A stretch of DNA of 64,000 nucleotides from NCBI RefSeq assembly GCF_041381155.1, contig NC_091134.1:5446255-5510254 (forward strand). The letters run 5' to 3'. Below, in pieces: positions 10,738 to 23,899 of the stretch. The notes under the pieces are model-generated. The model worked only from the letters and a program-made list of their open reading frames with translations. It did no database searches and had not been told where the DNA came from. Source of the DNA: Argopecten irradians (lineage: Eukaryota; Mollusca; Bivalvia; Pectinida; Pectinidae). A program made the position numbers and the translations under genes. Numbering within the stretch: the stretch's first letter is position 1; each line of letters begins with the position of its first letter.

Positions 10738-13700
10738 ATGACGTCAGAAAAGGTAGGACTAGCATTACTGGGGCTCGGCCGGATTGGACAGGTACATCTC
10801 AACATCATCCTCTCTAGTCATCGCACCAATCTGTTATGGATAGTGGAGGAGAACAGAGAGCTTGCTGAGACGGTGCTGAAAGGTCACGGTCTACTGGGCA
10901 AACTCAGGGTTGTTTCCAACGACAAGTTTGATGACATATTACAAGATCCACAGTAAGTTTACATTTCTGTTAGACGGACCAGCATTATGTGCTAACTTTA
11001 TTTTTTAGTCATAGTAAGAATATTAAGAACATAAATACGAATTTGCTTTTTAGTTAATTCATTGAACTGTGAAAGATTATAACAGAAAATATAATTAAAA
11101 CGTATTATAAACATATATATATATATATATCATACATTTATATTACAATAAAGAATATTTCGTACATAGATGTGTATTCAATGTACTTATGAATTTATAC
11201 AATATTGGTCATAGGATTTAACTGTTGATTATACTTGACTGGATACATATATATATTGGATTCAGGTTTTCTATAGTTTTATCATATCATTTTGTGTCGG
11301 GAAACAAGCTTAAAGGGCCTTGAATAATGTAGTGTTATCATTTTATATCAATCATTAAAACAACAGTATTGAGTATTGTTACAAAATTTTATCCGTATAT
11401 TTTCTTACTAGACCTATATTTTAATTGGCAGAGTGAAGGGCGTTTACGTTTGTACTCCGACAAACACTCACACAGCTCTCGTTAGGAAGGCTCTTACCGC
11501 ACGTAAGAATGAATTCTTACTAATAAAAGATACAAGTGCTTGTATTTTGTACCATTTGCTGAAAACGTATTCGATGATTTAATGTTTTTGTTTGCTTAAT
11601 GCCATATCAATAAGGATGGATTTGAAGGATACAATGTGGCTTGATATCTCGTAAATGTATAGATATTATATGCATTAGATGCCCCGAATTTTAAGCAGGG
11701 ATGTTACAATATGATATGATTTACTTGTTTAACAGAACAAAATAATTGTACACTTTATCCACATCACAAGAACAGTGAACGGTAACTAAATTTGAGGCAG
11801 ATGCATGCATTTTCTTTTCTCTTCTCCTTTCTTTTCGGTAATGTTAACTTTTATAGCCTATTACAGCAACCCCCCATTGCAATACTAGTAAACGTTCGTC
11901 ACTGTGAGTAAGGATTTGGGCTCTCTTCTGGTAGAAACAGCCTGTAAAGGTTTTCCTGTTTCTACTTAAATTAAAAGCATTGTAGCGTACCGATATGTGC
12001 AATGAAATATGTGAAAAAATATATATGAAAACATCTATCTAATGTTTATGGTAACGACGCAATCTAAAGGAGTGTTTATTAAGACAAATAACGAACGACT
12101 CACGTCAGCACACACTCAGTGTCAGCTTCAGTGAAAAATAATACACATTGCAAAACTATCATACAATAGACACTGTACCTTATGTCGAAATAGGTGTTAA
12201 GGATTTGTTCTTTTTTATTCTATTGATTTAGTAACATGCCGATCGATCAAAAGCCCAAGTTATACCAATTAGACCGATTCGTTGTTACAGGGAAGGCCGT
12301 TTTCTGCGAAAAACCATTGTCAGAGGAGTTGGCAGATATCAAGGCCTGCTATGACGATGCCGAGAAATATGGTGCTACCTTGTTCTGTGCCTTCAACAGG
12401 TAAGGGTAGTATAGCCTAAAATCAGATAAATTTCTGTTTTTGTCGTGACTATAAACAAATAGTCAACGTAATATGGTAGAAGTTACTGTGGGATTTGCTC
12501 AATATGTGTGCCATGGTTACGATTGGTTGTTTGACTAGGGTTAACGTCCTATTTTAGCTGAAGCCAATAGTGAATGTAACGGGGCTACAGTTGTTTTTAT
12601 AGAGCTATATTTCATTGGACCATGCGTGGTACAAAAACATAGGAAAGCGTCTGAGCTTTCATATCTTTTTGTCCCATCAGTGGTACGAAACACGTGAAAC
12701 CGTGGAACACAAAGATGTGAAAGGAACATTGGAATGTTGTTATCAAACACCGTGATCAGAGCTAACCCCGAATAGGTCGTCTCAACAAGCTAAAATGTCG
12801 TAAAGCACTTCTGAGGAAAAACAGAAACGAAACTAACGTGTTATTTTTCGGTTGTAACTTGGCGTCTAAAATTTTTAAATAAAACTTATATGATGTGGTC
12901 ATTTTTATTATGTAGACAAATAAATGAAACATGGTTAATAATAAACATGTCTTTATCAGGAAGTCATTTGTAAAACTCGGTAACCTTCGAGTCTCTCGCC
13001 TTTTACATGTTTCTGTGCCATGGCGGTTTTCGGCCGTTCTTTTGGTACAGAAAAATATAAAAGTGACTGCTTACATAAATACTGCTTTCACATCTTTGTG
13101 TTCAATGCTTTCATATGTTTTTGTACCATTTGTAGTACACACAGATGTAAAAAAAGCTTTACCATGATAATAAACATTACAGGTTTTTCATATCTTTTTG
13201 CCAGGCTCTTGTTTGCCATCGTATTATCTTGTTATAACTAGGTATACATCCCATTTATAATCATATACAATTTACCTCATATTATATTGACTGTTTAGTC
13301 TCTGTCGTTTATTTCCTGTATAAAGCTGACATCGTAATTCAACACTAACCTATAAACAATGGTAACAGAATATATTCATACCCGCCACACATGCTTCTGA
13401 CCAATTAATTTCAATATTGTGGTAAATAGTCACAATTTATGTGTACAAAAGCACGTCATAAACCATTTCATATCTACTTTGTATTTTGTCATATCATGCC
13501 CGGTACACATGAGTGCACAGGAATTTCGGGACAAAAAGTAGATATGATCCCAAGAGATGGAGACATAGTCTTCACCAAAAACACACCCCATTCGGTCACA
13601 TTATTCTGACCAAGGATAGCCTAGTCGTCCCACTCCCTATATATCCCAAGCGCTAAGTATATGGTGCAGATAATACCAGTTTTAAAGACTATGGTGTGTC

Positions 13701-16700
13701 TCGGCCAGGGGAGAGAACCCATGGCCTATCTCACAGGGGCGAACGCTCAACTCGAGACCAAAAGTGACGTGGTGTCAAGAGAGACGTTAGGAAGAAGAAA
13801 AAAATTGTCGCATTCTACAAAGCAATGGGGACAGCAAGTACCATTGCAACACACTACCTGCAGGACAGCTTTGGTTCGGAAAGATAACCGCTATATTACT
13901 AATCGTGTCATATCAAATCGCATTAAAATGTTCTGGCATTTTCTAACTTTGTCCCGCAGACATTTTGATCATGGGATTAGGAGTATGTATGACAAGGCAC
14001 GGTCGGGAAGACTTGGGAAGATTTACATGGTGAAGACGACGTTCCATGATACCCCGTTGTGGATGGGGGCCCCTACTTTTACACAGACCTTCCTGATCCA
14101 CGACGTAGACCTGTTGTGTTGGTTCGCTGATTCCCTACCGGACACTGTCGTAGTGCAAGCTACTGCGAACATTAAGGTAACTTTGATAAAAGGATACTGT
14201 AACGGAATAATGTAACTAGTTAATTTGATAAAAGGATACTGTAACGGAATAATGTAACTAGTTAATTTGATAAAAGGATACTGTAACGGAATAATGTAAC
14301 TAGTTAATTTGATAAAAGGATACTGTAACGGAATAATGTAACTAGTTAATTTGATAAAAGGATACTGTAACGGAATAATGTAACTAGTTAATTTGATAAA
14401 AGGATACTGTAACGGAATAATTATGATATTAAGTAACTAGTTACTTTGATAAAAGGATACTGTAACGGAATAATGTAACTAGTTACTTTGATAAAAGGAT
14501 ACTGTAACGGAATAATGTAACTAGTTAATTTGATAAAAGGATACTGTAACGGAATAATGTAACTAGTTAATTTGATAAAAGGATACTGTAACGGAATAAT
14601 GTAACTAGTTAATTGATAAAGGATAACTGTAATTTGATAAAAGGATACTGTAACGGAATAATGTAACTAGTTAATTTGATAAAAGGATACTGTAACGGAA
14701 TAATGTAACTAGTTAATTTGATAAAAGGATACTGTAACGGAATAATGTAACTAGTTAATTTGATAAAAGGATACTGTAACGGAATAATGTAACTAGTTAA
14801 TTTGATAAAAGGTTACTGTAACGGAATAATGTAACTAGTTAATTTGACAAAAACTTCACATTGCAACTCGTCTTGTACGGTCGCATTTCATATCATTCCA
14901 TAGTTTAAGTGACGAGTTTTAATGAAAGACACAAAATGTTAAATATAAGTGCATTTGTTTTCAAAACGAAGAAATCTCTTAATGTTCTATTGCATAAATA
15001 AAAATTCAGACAAACCACTTATCAAGATACAGTACATATATATACATGTAGATATTTCTTTCATACCTACCGGTGTAATACTGGCTGGTCTAGGGCAATA
15101 CACTCATGCCGCCTGAGGCTGTATTGCATGGCTACGTATGCAATAAAGCCTCGTGACGTCACGGCGTCAACAAAATTTCTATTTCTTCGGTAAATTTTTA
15201 ACATTTTTTCACAAACTTGACTTGTTTTACTATAAAAGATGCAAGGAACGTAATTTTTAATGTATGTATCAGCCGTGGATTTCTTCGAATTTATTTCAAA
15301 ATGGCGGGATATTATAGTTGTAAAATTGCAATAAAACGTCGAGGTATAAAAGAAAAATACTCTTTCATAAGTGGATATGAAGGATAGGGATATTCTACCC
15401 TCAGGATCACAAAATGTTGCAAAACCCTCGGCAAGCCTCGGGTTTTACTACATTTTGTGACCCTCGGCAAGCCTCGGGTTTTACTACATTTTGTGACCCT
15501 CGGCAAGCCTCGAGTTTTACTACATTTTGTGACCCTCGGCAAGCCTCGAGTTTTACTACATTTTGTGACCCTCGGCAAGCCTCGAGTTTTACTACATTTT
15601 GTGACCCTCGGCAAGCCTCGAGTTTTACTACATTTTGTGACCCTCGGCAAGCCTAAGGTTTTACTACATTTTGTGACTCTCGGGTAGATTATCCCTATCC
15701 TTCATATCCACATATGAAAGAGTCTTATACATGTAATACTGCCTTCTTTACAGGAAGTAGCCGAGAAATCTGACGTGGACACGGTCGGTGCACTGATGAG
15801 GTTTCCCTGTGGAATGCTGGGTATTCTAGATTTCTGCAAATATTCCCCATACGGCTATGATGTCCGGTTAGAAGTAAGCCAAATATTTACCTTCATCTTA
15901 AAGTCAATATGAAGAATTTAGCAAAACTTCCAATATCAAATCCCACAATTCTTTTTTTTTCCTAGCATATTGCTTAAAGCTATTTTGGGTAGATGGGTCC
16001 CATACGATTAGTACAATTATGAACTTTCTTTTCCGACTTCTTCGAAATATTTTGGGAAATGCAATCACAGATAAACAAATTAGAAAATATATTGTATTTT
16101 TATGATCTATTATTTAAAAGCATTTTTCCAAGACAATTTCTGGGTTAAAATCAAAAGGCTTTACAACTATGAACGAAAACAAACGTTAATGACCATCTGT
16201 AGGCACAACAGAGGGTGATATATTTCGAACAAGGAAATCAACTGTGATATTTTCAGATGACTTAATAAATAAGTTACAATGTCGTATTGTGTTGAAGGTG
16301 TCGGGCTCCAAAGGAATGGATGTAAGTGATGCCAAGCCGGTGTCATATGTGAAAAGTTACACACCAAATGGTCTGGAGACAAATCCGATACACATGTCAT
16401 TCCCGGACCGGTTCGATCAGGCCTACAGATCAGAACAAGAACACTTCCTGGACGTTATCCAAGGTATGTTCCCTGTATGATTTAATGTTTTAGGGATCAT
16501 TCGATGTTAAGTTAATTTTTATAACAATTGTAAGGATGATTAACGCTAGATAACACATTATATTGAAAATCTTATTTTTGTTTTTTACAACCTACCGATT
16601 CTAAGTAGTTCATTTATGACATTAGCTATTTATTAAGATATAGAAAATTGATAAAATTATACCATTTCATGGCTTAAATTGATTCTCAAAGATTTGTGCT

Positions 16701-17117
16701 CAATTGTCAATCTCCTCAAATATACTTTCTCTTGAGCTTTGCTCGAAATCCATTTTTGTATGTTGCATAGAATATAGTCAACTATTATAATTTAATTTTT
16801 TAAGAATTAAAAATAAGGCAGAGAAAAATATATTTCAAAAATGTATACTTCGAGTGACTTGATATTTGGTATGAAATCATGGCTTATTATTTATAGATAT
16901 AACAATATATATATATATCTTAAGAAAACAAACTGAACACAAATATCAAGAATACAATTGGGCACGGTTATTTCAGTGATATTTTTGTTTTGTTCTTTTT
17001 AATTCAGGAAAAGCTGAACTGGAAGTAAAGCGAGTATTTTCTGAGAGGGCAGCGATAGTTATTGACGCTTTAAAGGAATCATATAAAACCGGACAAGTCA
17101 TCACACTGAAGAAATAA
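10738..17117 (+). CDS. Gfo/Idh/MocA oxidoreductase, inositol 2-dehydrogenase-like, 7 coding exons
   Basis: Coding exons: 10738-10952, 11432-11502, 12291-12399, 13960-14176, 15754-15873, 16298-16463 and 17008-17117. All junctions are GT-AG with matching phase; the sum is 1008 nt, a 335-residue protein, normal for the family. The N-terminal Rossmann domain shows GLGRIG (residues 12-17) for NAD(P) and the EKP motif (102-104), whose lysine is catalytic in bacterial IolG. The C-terminal alpha/beta domain has FNRHFD (130-135), IHDVD (178-182), RLEVSGSKGM and FLDVIQGK. IolG-type enzymes oxidise myo-inositol to scyllo-inosose in the cytosol; the animal substrate is unproven. Oddity: where IolG has Asp four residues before the catalytic His, this protein has Thr175 before His179. 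The start is the first ATG of the frame, 20 codons before HLNI. Introns carry a SINE fragment, a 42-bp array and a MITE. Confidence 0.88.
11503..12290 (+). other. Intron 2 of the oxidoreductase gene
   Basis: AT-rich intron between the donor GCAC|GTAAGA and the acceptor TTGTTACAG. I find no repeat family or gene in it. The preceding intron 1 (10953-11431) holds only a short AT microsatellite near 11110. Confidence 0.6.
13560..13865 (-). mobile_element. SINE fragment (tRNA-like, CAAA-tail family)
   Basis: Reverse-orientation partial copy of the dispersed family seen at 45286-45820. Recognisable blocks are the TCACATTATTCTGAC piece, GGTGTGTCTCGGCCAGGGGA, CAGGGGCGAACGCTCAACTC and the terminal ACACACTACCTGCAGG. 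It sits in intron 3 of the oxidoreductase gene and creates a misleading open frame that runs into exon 4. Confidence 0.7.
14177..14850 (+). repeat. 42-bp minisatellite starting at the exon 4 splice donor
   Basis: About 16 near-identical units of 42 bp made of GTAACTAGTTAATTTGATAA plus AAGGATACTGTAACGGAATAAT. The first partial unit is the donor site itself (ATTAAG|GTAACTTTGATAAAAGG), so the array begins at the exon boundary. Minor disruptions occur near 14420 and 14610; the rest is almost uniform, indicating recent expansion or homogenisation. Confidence 0.95.
15051..15725 (+). mobile_element. 675-bp inverted-repeat DNA element (MITE) with 10-bp target duplication
   Basis: The element is bounded by identical 10-mers TATACATGTA at 15041-15050 and 15726-15735. 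Its ends are imperfect inverted repeats (GATATTTCTTTCATA on the left, AGACTCTTTCATATG read inward from the right). A second copy in opposite orientation lies at 36151-36645 and shares blocks such as TGGCTGGTCTAGGGCAATAC, GTGACGTCACGGCGTCAACA and AAAACGTCGAGGTAT. It lies in intron 4 of the oxidoreductase gene. No transposase is present. A 9-10 bp duplication fits Mutator-like elements, but that class call is inference. Confidence 0.7.
15425..15680. repeat. 36-bp tandem array inside the MITE
   Basis: Seven units of 36 bp (CCCTCGGCAAGCCTCGAGTT then TTACTACATTTTGTGA). The array is flanked by an inverted repeat: ATATGAAGGATAGGGATATT on the left (about 15375) and TATCCCTATCCTTCATAT on the right (about 15693). 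As 36 is divisible by three, open frames run through it on both strands; they are not genes. The copy of the element at 36 kb has only a single unit pair here, so the array grew within this copy. Confidence 0.9.
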
Positions 17118-17289
17118 TGTATAAATCTGATAAGAACATGATTACAATTATAGTATCGTTATATATATATAATACATATAAATCATGTAAAGCACTGTAT
17201 CATATCAATGGCTTCATTAACTTTTATAAAAATTATTCGGATTATGAATCGACCTACTCTACAACCTGTCACACACTATTTCTATACAC

Positions 17290-17690
17290 TCATTCATATT
17301 TTGCAAACCAATGGAGGTTTCATCTGGAACTTAACGCTACGGTGACCCTATCGTATCTCGTTAACCAATGGAGGTTTCATCTGGAACTTTTACGCTACAA
17401 TGACCCTATCGTATCTTGTAAACCAATAGAGGTTTCATCTGGAACTTTACGCTACACTGACCTTATCGTATCTTGTAAACCAATGGAGGTTTCATCTGGA
17501 ACGTTACGCTACACTGACCCTATCGTATCTTGTAACCCACTGAAGGTTTCATCTGGAACTTTACGCTACACTGACCCTATCATATCTTGTAAACCAATGG
17601 AGGTTTCATCTGGAACTTTACGCTACACTGACCCTATCATATCTTGTAAAGAAATAGAGGTGTCATCTGGGACCTTCGCCAGTTTACGTT
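17290..17690. repeat. 57-bp tandem repeat, about 7 units
   Basis: Units of 57 bp containing ACCAATGGAGGTTTCATCTG and GAACTTTACGCTACACTGAC. The array lies 170 bases after the oxidoreductase stop codon, in the gap between two convergent genes. The 191-codon frame at 17117-17692 is open only because 57 is a multiple of three. Confidence 0.9.
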
Positions 17691-17760
17691 AAATTGACAA
17701 TATTGCATTGATTGCAATTTATCACTCCCAAACACTCGAAACGCCATTGCAACGTATCAT

Positions 17761-20440
17761 TCAGTACCATCTAACGCCCGTCACAATGAAGCTTTTATTT
17801 GATAAATATGAGACATATATAGAGTCCGTCGAAATATGAAAATGTGTTCCTATCAATGATAATAAACTGCCCGCGTTTTGCTTCGCTTGTTGATCCAATT
17901 GTAAATTTTTTGTCCATTCCGGCAAAGACTTAATTGAGCTTAGATATCGCTGAAACAAAGATAAAAACTTCACTTTCATTCGAAATCCGAAAAAATAAAA
18001 CCATCGGAACATATTTAAAAATGTTCTAATGACGAAATCGCTACGTGTTAATATCAATCCCCTCAGATATATTTTGAAGATCGCTGACTGGTTTTAACAG
18101 TCGTTTTTCTTCAACATATCTACTGAAAATAATATCGGCTGAAATAAACTGCCGAAGACAATAGCAAAACATCCAACAAGGTTGCAAACTCATATAACCA
18201 ACGGAAAGAAACTGTACTAGGAATTTAGTTTACTATCAAACAGTAAAAATATGATTTTACATACCAATACACAACCAGGTGTGATGAATCTCCAGAACAC
18301 CAGCCAGAACTTTGGTATCGTGTATCCGATCATAATAGATATATCCCCGCTTAAATTATCGGCGCCTGGAAATAAATGATAAATTTCAAATTGCATGTAT
18401 GTAATAAAAATAAGTCAATGCAATATAACAAAGCTCAATAAAATAGCACCAAGCATAATTAATGACGTATGTTTTGTAGCGCATACAAAATGATAATGCA
18501 GATGTGACCCAAGAAATCTCATTTCTGGTTATTTTAGCGCGAATATGAAATGATAGAAATTTGCGAACTAGTTTTGTTATTTAGGGACTTTGTAAAGTAA
18601 ATATAACGCAAATTAGGATTTTAGGACCTCTTTAATACCAGACCTTTTCGACCTTTTTAGAACGAATGTGGAGTAGACAAAAATAACAGATAGCCTTTAA
18701 TAATAAGTTGTAGTTCCCCCATACCGTAGAGCCAGGCTAGCACAGAGGACCCCAGGAAAACGATTAACAACAAGGACACACTGGCTATGTACCAATCAAA
18801 CAGCTGTAATACGTACATCCCGCCCTGGTCAAAATAGCCAACAATGAATTAAACAATGCAAACCATGGTATTATCATAAAAACTAAAATGAATTAGCGGG
18901 ACAATAAAATAGTGATCGTATTCAGAGACAGTTATTTATAAGTAGTATAATTAGGGCTCAATTATATTGTTAATAGAGCTTACTTCATTATTACATTATA
19001 CATATTTCAGAAATTTCTTTTGAGCCATTTCACGTTTTGCCCATTTTTTCTCCGCTATATTTCGCCGAATGCAGCTTCTTGATATTTCAAATCCAGGAAA
19101 AAAAATGATTGCGTCTTTAATGTTTTCATAACGCGTATTTAATCTGTTAATGTATCATTTTTCTAAAAAACAACAATGCATAGTATCTAAACAGTATTTC
19201 GTAAATGGTACCATAATTGGCCATAATTTACTCTGCTTTTTTTTACCTGTAATTGGTCATATAGCTAATACTGCTGCTCCTACTTAACCTGCTAAGCGAT
19301 CAGCTTATAGAGCTTAATTAAATGACGGATTTTTTATATTGTGACCAGGTGTAAGGTTACCGTTAGGTCACATTTACAAAGTAAGCAAGAGAAAAAGATT
19401 TCTTAACCAAATGCATAAATTGAGACTAGAATCAAGTACGAAGATATTACCTGATATACAAACGGTATACCGAGTATAAATGTCACCAAACACACGGCTG
19501 CAGACGCCCACGATACTCTGGAGCGAAACAGTTTCGGGTTGATGTCAGCAAGAGACCCTGTCAATACTTGAACAATCACGATCTGACAACAACAATGGGA
19601 ATCTTTTGTTCAAAGCCTCGATGTGGCAATAGTACTAATAATGCCATATCGAAAATGTAATTATATGAAACCAATCATTAAAGAGTAGAAAAATTATATT
19701 AATTTTCAAAACCTTGAATTGCTTAGAGAAGATATCTGGGTGGCTTTGAATAAATTTAAGTCGTCAAATATGCTCAACAGCAAAGCTCTTTGCATATGAT
19801 GCATCAGAAATGTTTCTGGAAGTTCTAAAGCATTTGGTACATGTATCAGCTATTATGTTGTGGCGATATTTATACTAAATTAAGAAATGGTGACACTTAT
19901 TATCCCAAATACTACTTCCAACGTACCTTAGTATCCTATCCGACTAAGAAAAGTGCGAGGAAAAAGAAGATGGACCATATTTGTGGAAGAGGCAGCGTAG
20001 ATAGTGCTTCTGGGAATATCATAAAGGCCATCCCGGGTCCGATTGATAGAAAAAAGGACACATATGATATTTTGTTGGTTTTAATAAATAACAACTACGA
20101 GTTGTTGATACCTACTAAATTAGCATTTTTATCGGGCTACTAAATTAGCATTTTTATCGGGCTTTTCAATTCAAATTTCAAACTGAGGTACATCATTTCG
20201 AATTGATTTTCAAAACATTGGTTGTATGGTTTTAAATAGATAATACCACAGACGATTTATCAGTTTGTTAATGTGAAACCATTTAGTACTTAAATGTCTT
20301 ATTGCCGATACGAACCATCAGCTACAACCTTCTGGATGTCTATGTTATATATTGTGGACATGTATCCAAGATCAACAAAGATAACACAGCCAGCAAACAG
20401 ACTCGTGAATGCATCAACAGCAGGAACTATCATGGCGTCT
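17761..20440 (-). pseudogene. Partial, decayed duplicate of the 3' half of an SLC6 transporter gene
   Basis: Minus-strand exons match those of the complete SLC6 gene at 24069-34774 one for one, with the same lengths: 20316-20440 (125 bp, [20 protein letters not shown]), 19927-20039 (113 bp, [17 protein letters not shown]), 19451-19582 (132 bp), 18725-18824 (100 bp, [15 protein letters not shown]) and 18265-18365 (101 bp), then a last exon at 17761-17949 (PEWTKNLQLDQQ). Damage seen directly: an in-frame TAG at about 19934-19936 where the intact gene has TTG (Leu); the acceptor of that exon reads CG instead of AG; the 168-bp exon for the last membrane helix is absent; and the five upstream exons are missing. 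The C-terminal tail is longer than in the intact gene. It lies downstream in the same orientation, so a tandem duplication followed by decay is the simplest account. Confidence 0.85.
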
Positions 20441-21267
20441 CTAAAATATATTTCCATAGACGTTTATAGTTGACGATGAAGAAAAATACAAATCAATGGG
20501 TAAAGTTTATTTATGTGTTTAATGTCGGTATCGTTGGTAGTACTGTAAAGTTGACAAGAGTTCAACATCATACGTGAAGTAACATACTGTATCTCTAATT
20601 TGTAACAACCATGACATTATCATATATTTAATTTCTCGTGGTGTTCAAGTTAACTTACAACTAAATAAATATTTAACGAATTATTTATCGGCTATGAAAC
20701 TCTTAGTTGCGCAAGATCATGTGCCGGCATTGTATTTGGTACTAATTTGTAACAACTATGACGTATCATATCTTTAATTTCTGGTGCTGTTCAAGTTAAC
20801 TTAACACAGTCCAAATTTGTTCAACTCCAAAAAATCCAAAATATTATTCATTTGACTATATAGCATACTTTTTTCTGAGCCATTTCTTTAAGATTTTTAA
20901 ACAGATTTTTTTTTTGTTTGAAATAATCATTTTTACAAAATATAATACTGTTAGCAAAGGTCGAAAACGAAACATTGCTTTTCGTCATCGCATTCGTTCA
21001 CCCTGAAACAAAATGTGTTCACAATTTTACCATGCATTAAAATACTGTCTGGATATTTTCTGTTTATCTAATTTAGTTTCAAAATTATAATCCTGGAAAA
21101 CAGGTTTTGTGTGACTTTAACATAGCGAGTGCAGGTAGCAACGGAACAATTATTTTTAATATGTACCTAGCAATAAATTTCCAGTTTAATATTCCAGAGT
21201 CCCATTTAAGTGAAAATATGTGTATAGTAATTAATTAATTACTACATGTAATAGGACGTCCTTGGTT

Positions 21268-21525
21268 TTGTAACCTGGCCGAGACACATCAAAGTCAATA
21301 AAAATGGTAGTTTCTGCTCCTGCTTAGCAAGCGTTCAGCATACAGGGAGTAGGACGACTGGTTTGCCCATTGTCAGTATAATGAGACCAGACGGGGTGTG
21401 TTGCTTGGTGTCTCAGGCCATATTTTACTGACAACAGGCGAACCAGTCGTCCAATTCCTGGTATGCTGAGCGCTAATTAAAAGCAGAATTACCACTTTTA
21501 TAGGATATGGTGCGTCTCAATATCA
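21268..21525. mobile_element. Two SINE fragments in inverted (fold-back) arrangement
   Basis: A forward fragment of the CAAA-tail SINE family (GGTAGTTTCTGCTCCTGCTT, then GGACGACTGGTTTGCCCATT and GGGGTGTGTTGCTTGGTGTC, about 21268-21420) is followed at once by a reverse fragment (ACTGACAACAGGCGAACCAG, ATTACCACTTTTATAG, about 21425-21525). The two halves can pair as a hairpin of roughly 100 bp. Confidence 0.7.
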
Positions 21526-23899
21526 AGTTGTATTTACTTAGAATAGGAATAATATCAGGCACGAAACCATGGTGAGCAAACATATTTCTAAATTACATAT
21601 GTAAAACTACAAGCGCCCAATGAAAGATTTCTACTTCGGGTAATATTTATATACTTTACATTTTATTTCCGGGCTCTTATTCGCAAAACGCATTCGGTAA
21701 TACTATGTTTCCTATGCCAAGTAATACATTTCCGGCAACCCCTCTCGACATTTATGCACGAACGTGCACAAACTGTCGTCCTTTTTCCCGAAGGATATTT
21801 CTGGTAACATTTAATAAATCATTAAACATTAATATATGATAATGTTACGATTTCAACAACAATTACAAAGCATTTACTATAAAAAGAAATTATTTAATTA
21901 AATCCTATCATTAGTTGAGGTTAATGATATCAATAAATCGACAAAATATGAATTGACATTTGTCTAGACTTGCACACAAACTAATATATATATATTACAA
22001 ATGAACTAATAATTGATACGACACGAAAATGGAGCAATACTTAGACTACGAGCAGCTTCTTCTGTAGAAATTAGAAGTCTGAGCCGTCGTCTGTTTCCCG
22101 GTCATCTGGATACAGTCTGTTTCAGGTCTGGTAAGGTAAACTAAGTCACATAATGTTTTTGATAGTGTAGATGAACGTTCTACAAACTTAACTTTAATAT
22201 TCCTAATGAGTTTGTTCAGTTTCTACAAAAATGTTTAGGAAAATATATAAAAATAGAACTCGCTCCTGTGCCTGTCTAAAATATCCTATGCACCTGTACG
22301 TCCGGTATGATCATGATTGTAGACACCACACAGAGATTATAGATATAAAACAAAATAGCTTACAGGGGCTTGACAGAATGATGACAGATGAACACATAGT
22401 TAAAGCTCTTTGGAAAGAAGTTAATAAAGGAACAAACTTAACGTGATCCCTAATGTACATTATTTCACATTTCCTCCAATCGCGGACCATAAAATGTGTT
22501 TCACCTTTGGTGGTTGCAATATATTTTTGTCTCTTATACATATCCTTAAACGGATGTTTAAAGGCATTCAATCCATTCATTTGAAGACATCTTGCGCATC
22601 TTGTCTGTGTTTTGCCTCTGTGCTTTTGTGAAGCTAATTTTCGAATCATGAAAATGCCGTCACACTGAAGTATTCAATATGACACCACCGAGATCACCTA
22701 ACAGAATTCAGTCTGCGTAAGATTGTTTAATGATTCTGGTTGTAATATACTGACAATCAGTCGTTGAGCGCCCATTTCTTTTTAATCTGAACCTATACAT
22801 TTGTAGATCGAAAGCATTCCTGAAAAGGGCGAACTAACATCAAAAGGCGAAAAGTCAAATGATGCTAATAGAGACGTCACGGAAAAATAGAAAATAAAAA
22901 AAAAAAAACTAGAATTATGTTTTTTGTGATCATACAATAGAGGGCAGCACTTTCTGCATGGCATACAATGCAGTAATGAATATCAAGTGTAAACTTAAGT
23001 GGTAATTAAAATATTTCATTCTATAATCGGTATAGTTACTATAAATCCATTGATGGATCTATGACCAACGGTTTGTAATAAAACTTGAAAGAAAATAAAA
23101 CCTCATATGAAAATCATGAAAGCTGCTCCCCATTAACAGTACCAGGTTTAAAGGTAAGAATTGGCCACATGTATCTGAAATGAGCCGAACTGGGTCAAAC
23201 GGATCATTTAATGAAGCGTGCCACTTGGATCATATATTTAGAGATCAAAAGTGTCAATTAATCACTGAAATGTTTTCTTGGTAGAATAGAAGATCTTATA
23301 TATTCATCATATTTGATAAATTGCATAGAAATTACATTTCAATATTTAAGAAATGAAATACTTTGAAGCGTATCTTTCATAAGGATGCCGCCATTTTGTT
23401 TCCAAAAAATCTAAACGCGATTCATTAAATGGTGCATACCGTACGTGCTATACGATTGGTCCGAATACGATAAAGGAACCAATAGTATGACAATACGATG
23501 AGTCCGAGTTACCAAAACGACGTCAGTTTTAAGTACGATTTCCATCGATTTGTCCATCCTTCCGGTGAATTTTTGACACCACCATTGACAGAATGCCACA
23601 CGTATTGTACTGGCCCCTTTTAAGTATCAATGTAGTATTTTGACATCACGGCGAAAATCGAAGTTTTCGCTCCTAAAACTCGGACAAACTAAAACAACGT
23701 TAATAAATGGTTTTTTAATTCGAATGAAATAAATGGATACAGACTCACCAGCCAGACAAATTTTCAAACTAATGCTTCAGTAAAACATTCGTAAGGCTTC
23801 AGTACTACATTCATCGAGAAATCCAGATGACAAAAGTGAATGCGTGGAATGTGTTTTTTATCAATAATAAAACGAACGAAACTTACATGCCAATCTAAA

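Noticed and set aside
13661-14215. 184-codon frame joined to exon 4 as a longer exon
   Set aside because: Its first two-thirds are an antisense SINE fragment; the good acceptor at 13959 gives the conserved HFDHGIRSM start in phase.
15312-15687. Frames on both strands through the LPRVTKCSKTRG-type repeat
   Set aside because: 36-bp array open in several frames because 36 is divisible by three; sits inside a MITE.
17950-18260. Diverged last-helix exon in the SLC6 duplicate
   Set aside because: A hydrophobic frame exists, but it shares no residues of note with the 24488-24655 exon and lacks matching splice sites.
22231-22649. Open frames on both strands near 22.3 kb as an extra exon of SLC6
   Set aside because: No match to any SLC6 segment and no other recognisable motif; looks like chance frames.
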